A stretch of 64,000 nt of DNA. Origin: Psococerastis gibbosa (lineage: Eukaryota > Arthropoda > Insecta > Psocodea > Psocidae). The DNA lies in assembly GCA_963971405.1 (NCBI GenBank), contig OZ020485.1:10478001-10542000 (forward strand), in the 5' to 3' direction. Below are positions 46,801 through 53,000 of the stretch, one piece after another. The position numbers and the translations under genes were made by a program. Every line of letters begins with the position of its first letter. Position 1 is the stretch's first letter. Below the pieces are notes generated by a model. That model did no database searches. It was not told where the DNA came from and worked only from the letters and a program-made list of their open reading frames with translations.

Positions 46801-48104
46801 GAATCCCACGCCCTGTTTGTAGTTGAGTATAGGTATACAATAATCTTCACCTGTAGAATCTAAACTTTACTTAGGCCTATAAATCAGTAAGCCCCAGCCC
46901 ACTAGACCTACCTGAAAAAAAAAAAAAAAAATCGGGGGATCGAGCACTGGACAAAAAACAATCACCTGCATATTTTTATAACAAGAAAAAAAATACAACA
47001 AAACTAAAAAAGCATTTTAAAATAAAAATACCAAAATATACTGAAATTATTTGGAATTCATTGTGGAATGGAAGAAAGAAAATTGACTTTATTTTCCATG
47101 TGGGCGAATTTTGGGCCTTTCGGCCCACTTTGACAACTAACCCACTGTGTGGAATGGGGGTTTATAAGCAGCAGCCAACCTGCAATAGCGGTGGTTTATA
47201 AACTTTTAGACAATTTCTCTATTTTTGCAAACTTTTGCAGGGGGAAACATGGAGAATAGTACCTTTGGCGGTGATGGGTCTTCTGCTTATCCTTGGAGGG
47301 GCCAGCAGCCTACTTCTCCCTGAAACACTCCACCAACACCTACCACAAACCCTGCAAGATGGAGAAACTTTTGGCCTAAGGCAGAAAAGGTACGAACTCT
47401 TACTAGCGTCACATCAGCTCAGCTTGGACTCAGCGTTCTGAAGTAGACTGTGTTCTTGTACCAACCCATTTTTGCTCCAATGATGGGTTTCCCAGCGTGA
47501 CTGCCTCGTTGAAATCGCCTTAGAGCGCCGGGCTTTGAGCCGGACCCCTATTAGGTCACTAACGTAGGTGCACTAGCAGCAACATAAGCGTTTGGGCCAA
47601 CAAATCATTCTTAATGAACACTCGCTCAACTGAGTACTCATTGATTATAAACATTATACGGTAGATGCCTTAACCGACAGCAGGTCAGACTTTGTTTGGT
47701 ATTCCAAGGGATTTTAGTTAAAGTGACGTGGGTAGGCTAACTTTGACCATCTTGGGTAAATCACCTGTCTAGTCTACATGCAGACAACATGCCGGTCAGT
47801 ACATGTGGCCTACCTACTTGAAAATAACTTATTAATATTATGGCCGATTCAGTTTCACAATTTCAACATCCTCCTGTTGATGGCGGTTCCTATCATCTAT
47901 TGAAAAGACAAAAAGGCTTGGTAAGGAATACTGCACGCCACCGCCATGCATTGGTAGATGGTGGTGTCGTCCAGTATTCCTTTTATACTTTTCAAGCGCT
48001 TGTGGGACCGGACTTAAATAGGCTACTACTGACAGGGCTTTTCTTACAACCATTTTTCTATTTTCAGGGTAAAGATCGATGAGCCAGACATTGATGATTC
48101 ATGA
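28843..48104 (+). CDS. Orct: Organic cation transporter (SLC22 family), complete, 10 exons
   Basis: Exons: 28843-29048, 34204-34363, 35659-35762, 36560-36714, 38514-38682, 39913-40158, 41052-41266, 41881-42059, 47241-47389 and 48068-48104. All introns are GT..AG and all phases close, giving 539 residues, the usual SLC22 length. Family marks are TM1 at about 17-38, a long first extracellular loop with WC at about 49 and WDLVCE at 123, the TM2-TM3 loop MGRRP at 158-162 (MFS motif A), [10 protein letters not shown] at 210-219, [11 protein letters not shown] after TM6 (266-276), HVGRRW at about 391, [10 protein letters not shown] at 447-456 and LLPETL in the last membrane segment. Substrates are probably organic cations, carnitine-like or other zwitterions at the plasma membrane; the subtype cannot be told. 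The first exon is the least conserved and its ATG is chosen because the frame enters TM1 at a normal distance. Introns are heavily invaded by mobile DNA, yet no exon is damaged. Confidence 0.93.
29095..29273. mobile_element. Foldback MITE in Orct intron 1
   Basis: The ends GGGCTGATGGGCCATGGT and ACCACGGCCCATCAGCCC are inverted. A second inverted block (CAACATCTGCAGTCGACAT / ATGTCGACTGCTGATGTTG) lies inside. It starts 47 bp after the exon 1 donor. No ORF. Confidence 0.75.
29550..29735 (+). repeat. Copia 5' LTR
   Basis: It begins TTTTGTATTATTAG and ends ATCCCATAATA, so it lacks the usual TG..CA limits unless the first three T belong to the target. An AATAAATAAATGG stretch and an AATAAAGA near the 3' side are candidate polyadenylation signals. 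Confidence 0.9.
29834..32953 (+). CDS. Copia Gag-Pol polyprotein lacking the reverse transcriptase core
   Basis: The start is taken at the ATG at 29834 (context CAAAATGG), giving 1039 residues; the frame is open from 29702. In order: a Gag region (to about 190), zinc knuckle [14 protein letters not shown] (about 207), an RG-rich stretch with a 15-bp tandem repeat (30580-30625), protease ADSGAG (about 300), an integrase zinc-binding region ([12 protein letters not shown]) and integrase core with TDICGP (about 493), HSDNGTE (557) and ARCERE (592). Then come the start of reverse transcriptase (DTKWVF..KKARLV, to about 845) and RNase H with [14 protein letters not shown] (about 893) and STTEAEYVS. 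Between KARLV and the [20 protein letters not shown] segment some 200-plus residues with the YVDD catalytic box are missing without loss of frame. The copy could supply Gag, protease and integrase but not cDNA synthesis. Confidence 0.92.
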   Translation: MADSGFSVKLTGNNYEKWKFVLKCFLQGKGLESVANGKLSKSDQEYSKNDGKAKYLIASSVDEKLLTIIEGCKTSKEMLDKFEKIYGSTSEVNKMLLYEELHKLHFESEETISGFIARAMNIAGKLKNAGESVSDNQIITKIIGTLPETFVNFRQAWLSTEDSKQNIENLTARLIDEERIIKGAESKTEAYIAHKKPEKSQKKDTICYRCSKRGHYAYQCESGREHHGRGTGRGQASNRGNEYRGQGHRGRGYQGRGYQGRGYRRGNYGGNYNEQSTKKNEVNSDAFVIATENSYYEWTADSGAGRHMCYQRSFFKTFEKRKGNVTVGNSAKLNIEGEGDIEIRKLVNNKWENGILKNVLFVPGLKRNLVSEGEMTAKGLEIVKKGKTIEIMKNKKVIASGTRDDTNLYQLFFKTVINDVACANAEETKSSMKLWHERLGHINIEYLKRHMAQNNVKMEKEDFFCEPCVLAKQSKASFKKSERIKPKGPGQLIYTDICGPMTCESVGKAKYIILFKDGATAYRKVYFVSNKSCFIDCLKKFDMLLVNKFGRHLQVLHSDNGTEIRSQIVDRYLEEIGAERELTAPYTPEQNARCEREFRTIMEAARTMMLGKNIRKELWAEAVNNAVYILNRTPNSQVDMTPYEHWTGQKAKLDHVRTFGCDAYKMKQKHERDKLNAKSEKLIFVGCDEKTNNYRLYDEKCRKVVITRNVIFNEKGSEYSNDKESDENVNNYVFDPGIDENSEDNDIQELREEDELPKRGTRQRRQPAYLSNYETYCMLNEYDPVCYSEAIQDDDWRKAITKELSVHEKANTWENVNELPAGKKAIDTKWVFRTKEGGEKKARLVTLSKFLDKPTSTTWKAGKRILRYLKGTREMGIVFTKKEKEDEEEIVGFSDADWAGSSDRKSTSGGVVYFYGNAVSWVSRKQQCVALSTTEAEYVSVAVMCCELLFIFQAANDLDKNLKACLYTDNQGAMSIAVNAENSKRSKHIDIKYHFIKDLAKKEIVNFKYVCSEDNVADIFTKALAKPKFEKFCFMLNLG
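33011..33196 (+). repeat. Copia 3' LTR
   Basis: Same length as the 5' LTR and differing at position 33172. Followed by the TTTTC target repeat. Confidence 0.9.
33236..33351. mobile_element. Small foldback element
   Basis: ATTACACACTCGAATATT and AATATTCGAGTGTGTAAT are perfect inverted ends around about 80 bp that are themselves partly palindromic. Non-coding, in Orct intron 1. Confidence 0.7.
33352..34203. other. Rest of Orct intron 1
   Basis: An AT microsatellite at 33356-33370 and otherwise unassigned AT-rich DNA. The acceptor AG at 34202-34203 is preceded by a T-rich tract. Confidence 0.5.
34395..34538. mobile_element. Hairpin element family H, copy in Orct intron 2
   Basis: Near-perfect inverted repeat of 144 bp. 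The left arm is GGGGGGTATTCCACATACG.. and the right arm CGTATGTGGAATGGGGG, with a stem of about 54 uninterrupted pairs. The apex is TGGCAGCAGACATTTTTACA..AATTCTGCTGCCA. It lies 31 bp from the exon 2 donor. Confidence 0.9.
34560..35658. other. Rest of Orct intron 2
   Basis: No repeat or coding element recognised. The T-rich acceptor tract is at 35641-35651. Confidence 0.5.
35763..36559. other. Orct intron 3
   Basis: Low-complexity AT-rich DNA with an ACTACTAC-rich stretch at about 36195-36220. Nothing assignable. Confidence 0.5.
36995..37292 (+). pseudogene. LINE 3' end fragment (RTE-like C-terminus)
   Basis: Plus-strand codons give [20 protein letters not shown] and [20 protein letters not shown], the C-terminal 'W.GH..R' module of RTE-like LINE proteins. 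The copy ends in an AAT repeat at about 37268. Stops are present. Confidence 0.65.
37268..37447. mobile_element. Foldback abutting the LINE tail
   Basis: AATAATAATAAATGAAATAAA with CGGCACTGTACCTGGCG on the left is inverted on the right as CGCCAGATACAGTGCC and TTTATTTCATTTATTATTAT. The left end is continuous with the AAT tail of the LINE fragment. Confidence 0.65.
37497..38244. mobile_element. TIR DNA transposon, internally deleted
   Basis: The ends CTCTCTGGACACGATGCG and CGCATCGTGTCCAGAGAG are inverted, and AAGCGTTC / GAACGCTT continues inside. CTAAGG is repeated at 37491-37496 and 38245-38250. Internally, ATGGCGGAGCAACTACAACA and, on the minus strand, a basic [10 protein letters not shown] start look like residues of transposase or accessory genes. 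Superfamily not assigned. Confidence 0.8.
38251..38440. repeat. Dispersed repeat shared with PAXIP1 intron
   Basis: GAAGATTTCTCGTCTACTTG..GAAGCTGGCGT and GAAATCTTCTGAAGTAGATT match 53250-53350 (GGAGATTTCTTGTCTATTTC, GAAATCTTCTGAAGTAGGCT) in the same orientation. AGAAGATTTC / GAAATCTTCT form an inner inverted pair. It precedes exon 5. Confidence 0.65.
38693..39445 (+). repeat. Dispersed repeat S, copy 2 (complete)
   Basis: Runs from the TTGCTTTCCAATTTATACG hairpin to the TCGAGTAAACTCGGACCGG end. It starts 10 bp after the exon 5 donor and contains a run of about 18 C at 39311-39328. Confidence 0.75.
39448..39885 (+). repeat. Dispersed repeat S, copy 3 (3'-truncated)
   Basis: Starts directly where copy 2 ends (TTGCTTTCCTATATTTTATA..GAGGAAAGC) and stops within CCCCTTGATAGTTTAGTTCA, some 30 bp before exon 6. 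Confidence 0.7.
40620..41002 (+). repeat. Tandem duplication of a LINE-tail fragment
   Basis: Two units of about 186 bp (about 40647-40832 and 40833-41002) are nearly identical: CAACCATCTTCTGAAATGAG, GGTTGGACAGTCTTCGTTAA, TTTCGCCCATATGGAAAATA. ATGAGTCTGAAGAGACCGCG corresponds to the NESEETAEH finger of 23430-23650. In Orct intron 6. Confidence 0.8.
41330..41479. mobile_element. hAT-like MITE with 8-bp duplication
   Basis: The ends CAAGGCTGTAGCC and GGCTACAGCCTTG are inverted, flanked by perfect ACAGAGAC at 41322-41329 and 41480-41487. 150 bp, non-coding, in Orct intron 7. Confidence 0.9.
42180..42310. mobile_element. Imperfect hairpin repeat, family K, copy 1
   Basis: The arms CCGCCATCGCTTGAAAGG and CTTTTCAGGCGATGGTGG are inverted, and GGTAATACTG / CAGTATTCC form the inner pair. 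GCGCAACCATGCATTTGTA at the apex is shared with 47870-48015. Confidence 0.6.
42629..42769. mobile_element. Hairpin element family H, copy in Orct intron 8
   Basis: The ends are GGCGGTTATTCCATCGACG and CGTCGATGGAAAAACCGCC. The apex is GTGGTAGCAGACATTTTTAG..AATGTCTGCTACCAC. The stem carries GTCAATAGTGATAG and its complement, with a few mismatches. ATA stands on both sides. Confidence 0.9.
42841..42985. mobile_element. Hairpin element family H, second copy in Orct intron 8
   Basis: The ends are AGGCGGGGTTTCCACATACG and CGTATGTGGAAACCCCGTTTT, with apex GTTTTAGCAGACATTAAAGA..AATGTCTGCTACCAC. The stem differs from its neighbour 72 bp away (GGTCAATGAGAAATATGAAA and complement). Confidence 0.9.
43251..43533. 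mobile_element. Hairpin element family H, long form in Orct intron 8
   Basis: The ends are GGCGGCTATTCAACCGGCC and GGCCGGTGGAATAGCCGCC. Internal blocks AAGGAGACTATTATGTAGAT / ACATAATAGTCTCCTTAAAA are paired, and the apex is ATGGTAGCAGACATCATTAA. TA is on both sides. Same long form as 152-399. Confidence 0.9.
43554..45948. mobile_element. hAT-type element, 2.4 kb, with 8-bp duplication
   Basis: The ends CAGTGGCGGATACAGA and TCTGTATCCGCCTCTG are inverted, flanked by perfect ATAACAAC at 43546-43553 and 45949-45956. No transposase frame remains. Interior: a GGCGGCGGCGGC stretch at 43832-43845, inverted units of the GTCTCC/GGGGTTTTACGC repeat, and a possible nested element from 44219 (CAAGGCCGTAGCC) to 45834 (GGCTACGGGCTTG). 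Confidence 0.9.
44219..45834. mobile_element. Possible nested hAT-like element
   Basis: The ends CAAGGCCGTAGCCAAGG and TCCTGGCTACGGGCTTG match the MITE at 41330-41479. The flanking octamers TGTCGTAT and TGTATATG match poorly, so one end may be accidental. Confidence 0.45.
45957..47240. other. Rest of Orct intron 8
   Basis: No element or coding segment recognised. An A15 run lies at 46918-46931. The acceptor is at 47239-47240. Confidence 0.5.
47860..48020. mobile_element. Imperfect hairpin repeat, family K, copy 2
   Basis: GGAATACTGCACGCCACC and GGTGGTGTCGTCCAGTATTCC pair across the apex GCCATGCATTGGTAGA. Outer arms (CTATTGAAAAG / CTTTTCAAGCG) are less regular. It ends 48 bp before the last Orct exon. 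Confidence 0.6.
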
Positions 48105-50000
48105 AAAAAAAAAAAAAAATGGAAATCCATCCACAATACCCCGAGAAATAAGCCTCCATGTCGATAAAAGATTCATATTTTTTATTTTGTTTTCGATATC
48201 AATGAATTAAACGCCGTATGCAAATGTGTCACATGGTCTCTAGCCTAACCATAAATATAAAAAATTAAGGCGTAGCTCACCAAGCAGAAGGAATTTAAAT
48301 AAAGACAGAGATTTCAAAATATTTTGTAAACAAATGACGACTGAATATTTTTGACGAAATCAATTCCTTGTTCTGCAGCGTCAAAGAAATGGAAATTACC
48401 ATTGAAACATTAATAAAATAACACAAGCTTTCGCTGAAAATTTACATTTTCTCACTTTAAACATGACTGCCTTAAAAAAGCACGATAAAGTGATTTATAC
48501 TGATTTTACACAGTAGAAGGCCTGGTAGCCTAATCAAATCGGGTGAAAATGGTCTGGGTTGAAAACTACGTTCATTGCAGTTAGGGCATTTTTCCTAAGG
48601 ACTGCAAGATCTGCATTAGTATGCCTAAAACCTTGCAACAGTAAAAAAGTTTTGTTACGCTATTGTGCACATAGCTCTTAAAAACTAAATATCAGACTCT
48701 GAATGGTTAGTGAAAGTCAGTCTTACAATTTAATGCAATTTATTGCCCATCAAAATTATTGTATTTAATTCAATTACGAACAAATACGAACGTCAAAGTC
48801 CAACTCAAAGAATCAACAAAAACAATACGAGATATTCCATCGCATCTTGATTTATAAAAATATAAAGTACTGTACTATTGCACTGTACTGAGTTTTCACG
48901 GTATGAAGCATACCAAGTATATACATAAAAAAACAGTGTATGTCGTAAAGACGACCGATAGAAGTGAAACTTTTGCATAGCAGGGAAACATGTTAGTCAT
49001 TTTTTTTTAATACAATAGCAACCACACACAGCGCGAAAGGAATAAAGCAAGAAGCACGTACATATGCCTCACTTTTCTCCAGTACCCGAAGACTAGTGCG
49101 ACATCTAGTGGACAACTGCAACACTAAGTTGTCTCCCGACAAACAGCATGGTGCACTATTTTCCGTTACATTAAAAGGTTGCGTATCAAAATTGCAAAGT
49201 CCTCCCACAAAAAAGTTTCACTTCAGATAAAATAACTTAACTTTCGTATAGGTATAAAAATAATACAAGTTCATACATGGATTACGGATTTCAGTATTTG
49301 TAAGCGGTGTTTGTAGTATCAATCGTCTGCGTAGATATCGCTCTCATAATCAATTCAGTGCTGTAGAAATCTGAAAACAAAAATCTTTTGTATAGTACCT
49401 GTACCAGTACAGTAAATAGTTGTACAATAGGTAGGTGTAGTTGTATAAATATGTTAATTCGGTTCACTTTCGCACAGGGTTCGGCCTACCCCTATTGAAA
49501 GTAGGTACGACGCTCTTAATTACTTTTACCTCACGTATATTTTTGCTTTCCTATTTATACGTTGGTTGAAGGCAGTGGTTCCCAAACTGTGCACAGCAGT
49601 GCCCTAAGACTGAGACCTTAGACTAGGCCTAGGTAAAACATAAAGAAACTATAATTTAAAACTATGAAAGTATTTATTTTCTTGAAACAATTTTATTTTC
49701 CAGCCAAAGGTTATTTATTTTATGTATATTTGAAAAGCTGAATTTTGTCAGGATAGGTAGAATATGTTCTTTTGTAGCCCTACATGTACAATACTGAATA
49801 TGCATTATGCTATAGGTTAGGCCATGCTGGGCACCGCCTATTCAACCTATGCAAAAAAGGGCACAAAAAAAGGTTTGGGAACCACTGGTATAAGGAAAGC
49901 TTTGTGATTGGCAATCTCCGACCACATGGTGCGTAGAGACTCACACAAGTATCAGCACTGTTATCACCATGCAACTCAACACAGCCCCCTTTCATCTTCT
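48105..50000. other. Intergenic region between convergent Orct and PAXIP1
   Basis: The Orct stop is at 48102-48104. Possible Orct polyadenylation signals (AATAAA) occur at about 48301 and 48413. About 48310-48400 resembles the dispersed repeat at 5635-5730. A hAT MITE lies close to the PAXIP1 stop. Confidence 0.55.
49573..49887. mobile_element. hAT-type MITE just downstream of PAXIP1
   Basis: The ends CAGTGGTTCCCAAACTGTG and AGGTTTGGGAACCACTG are inverted. The flanks GTTGAAGG (49565-49572) and GTATAAGG (49888-49895) match at 6 of 8. It sits inside a scrap of repeat S (GCTTTCCTATTTATACG before, ATAAGGAAAGCTTTGTGA after). The minus strand carries AATAAA within it (about 49673 and 49711), 300 bp downstream of the PAXIP1 stop. 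Confidence 0.85.
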
Positions 50001-53000
50001 CTACCAATGGCTCTTCCACCTCTCTTCTTCATTTCTCATCCCTTCATTTCCCATCCTATCACTTCTTGTGCTGTTTAATAATTTCACCAACGACATAAGA
50101 ACTGCACCATCATAGCGAAATAAGATTTTTTTTTCCAACTCACTCATATTGGCACGAAATATATCGGCGATAAGAGCCAGATCATCGTAGGACGCGACGA
50201 CAAAATAGGTAGGGTCAAGACGATTCAATTCTTGAATGGCCTTCAACGAGCGCCGCTGCTTTTCAACCCGCCCCCCGGACAACTCCACCATTTCGCACAA
50301 GGCTCTTCTCGAGGGGAAAACCCCTGGCGTCAGGTAAAATATTTTGTCCTGCAAACAAAGTAAGCAACTCATTGTGAATAAAACAACTTTGTACAGTTTG
50401 ACGTCATCGGCGTTATTAGGGGAGTGGGGGGGGGGGGGGGCTTAGCCTCAGGTATTATGTTTGACGTAAACCTGCACAAAGTTACAAAGTTAATAAGGAG
50501 GCTGTTAACAAGATCTTCCAGTAGGTAGTGATAAATGACTAATTTAGTTACAATCATTACAACGCCTTCAGTGAGATGTAATTAAATGTTCCAAGTCATA
50601 CTTCATTTATCAGTAAGTGAAAAAATTCGACATACCTTAAAAAGAGCGTTCCGATCAGGACTTAATATGACCTTGGCGATATTGCATTTGAAATCGTCGT
50701 CATCGATGTTGTTAATAATGTAAGGGCCTTCAGCTGAAATACCAAAGATATTCATTTGATATATAATTGGGTCACAACGTTAACGAAACGTGTTGTCTCA
50801 ACAGACCGTATTTTTTAGTACAATTTTTAATGATCCCCTGTACGTATATAGCCCAGGGTAGATAATTTTTTTTTAAATTATAGTGGAATGCAACCCATTG
50901 GAAATAGAAGATAATATGACAGACAAAGGAAAAATAAATTACGGGCGATCTGAGTTCGGGAGTAGGTTTTTAAGGGTGAAATACGGTACATCTTCATTTC
51001 TGGCCAAAGTGCAAGTCCTATGGAAAAACGTCAAATAGTAAAAAGGTAGGTAATAAGAAGATGTACAACAAATTTTATGAGAAAAATGCCAAAAACCAAG
51101 GTTTCGGTTTTTTATTTTTAACATTTACAAAAAAACGTTTTTTTACGTGAAATTCGGTGAAAACTTACCTTTCTATGTTTTAAATACGCAGTATTTTTAT
51201 TTTATTTAAAATATTAATTTTTTCTACCAATTTTTGACTATACATGGAAAAAGCACCCTAATTTCAATCTCACGTCAAAATATCTTTTTTTTTTAAATTA
51301 GGTGGGCTTTTTGTTTATTGAAATCTCTACTTTCCGATGGTATAAAAAACAGTATGCACTACTGTAAAAAATTTTCTTAAAAAAGAAATCGAAAAATGAT
51401 GTCGTTAATATTTAAATATATAGTCCGGTCAATTTAGTTTAGTAGGCCCCATATTTATATCTCTGTCAATCAGCTCTAAAATAAAAATAGTAATCTTTGC
51501 GTTCTTAAATAGTATGGCTAACGTTACATAACCGAAAAAAAAAATCGAATGATATTAGTATAATATTAGATGAGAGTTATTGTAATTTTGGATGACTAAA
51601 TTGGCCGGACTATATTTTAAATATTAACGACATCATTTTTCGATTTCGTTCTTTGCATTTTTTAAGAAAATTTTTGACAGTAGTGCATATTGTTTTTATA
51701 CCATCGGAAAGTAGAGATTTCAATAAATAAATATTTTTTAAAAAAATGACATTTTGACGTGAGATTTTTCGATTGAAAATTAGGGTATTTTTCCATATAT
51801 AGTCAAAATTAGGTAGAAAAAGTTAATATTTTAAATCAAAAAAATTACAGTGTATTTAACACATAGAAAGGTAAGTTTTCACCGAATTTCACGTAAAAAT
51901 GTCTTTTTTGTTTTGTAGAAGTTATAAATAAAAAACCAAAACCTTGGTTTTTGGCATTTATCTCATAAAATTTGAGGTTAAGTGAAAAAAGTGTTATCAC
52001 TGAAGTTGTACATCTTCCTATTACCTACCTTTTTACTATTTGACGTTTTTCCATAAGACTTGTAGTTTTGCCGGAAATGAAGATGTACCGTATTTCACCC
52101 TTAAAAACCCACACCTTCCTACTCCCGAACTCAGATCGCCCGTAATTTATTTTTCCTTTTATGTCTGTCATATTATCTTCCATTTCCAATGGGTTTCATT
52201 CTACTATAATTTAATGTTGTTTTTTTTACCATTTTTCCTGACTGATTTACTAATATTCTAGCATAAGATCAGACTTACACTTATCATGTTTTAGAGCAAT
52301 AACAGTTCCTATGTGAAAACATAAATTTACAAAGAAGCTGGTATTTTTAACGCATTTTTCATAAGACCATCTTCATATCTTAGCAGTTGTGGAAAGAAGA
52401 ATTAATGAATTTGCTCAATATGACGGGCCATAACGTTGAATCTCCTCCCCCTTCAGCCAGTCTAGGGAAGATTTAGGCCCTCGCTCACACTAATTTAGGA
52501 GGAATTTCGCCTGTCTCTCACCATTCAAGCACAGTAATTGAAACACAGGAAAAGACAATCAGCCAAATTCATAAAAGAAGTATAAGCTTATACTTCACAT
52601 AATTGGAGCATATGCTTGTGTTTCTATTTTTAAGAATTTTGAGAAAGCGCATTTGCTTCAGGAGAATAAGGCCGCACTGCATTCCTTGCTCCACGAGCGT
52701 CTCGAGCTTTTTCTTATTTTATGGTGGCAAATGCTAACAAGTAAACTTATTGGATACGGCAAGATGGTAGTAAGTAGTGTTGTAATTGTGTGAGTCTCTA
52801 CAAACCTTGCGATCGGAGACAATTCGTAACTCAACACAAGTAATAAGTTACATTCATTAATTGTTTGTATGTGATTAAACTTTATTTTAAAATATTTAAA
52901 GGAATAGATTAAATAAATATGAAAGAAACGGTATGTTCATCCCTTTACTCTTCTATTAATGAATTCGGATTTAATAAATGTACGAGTATAAATGTACTTA

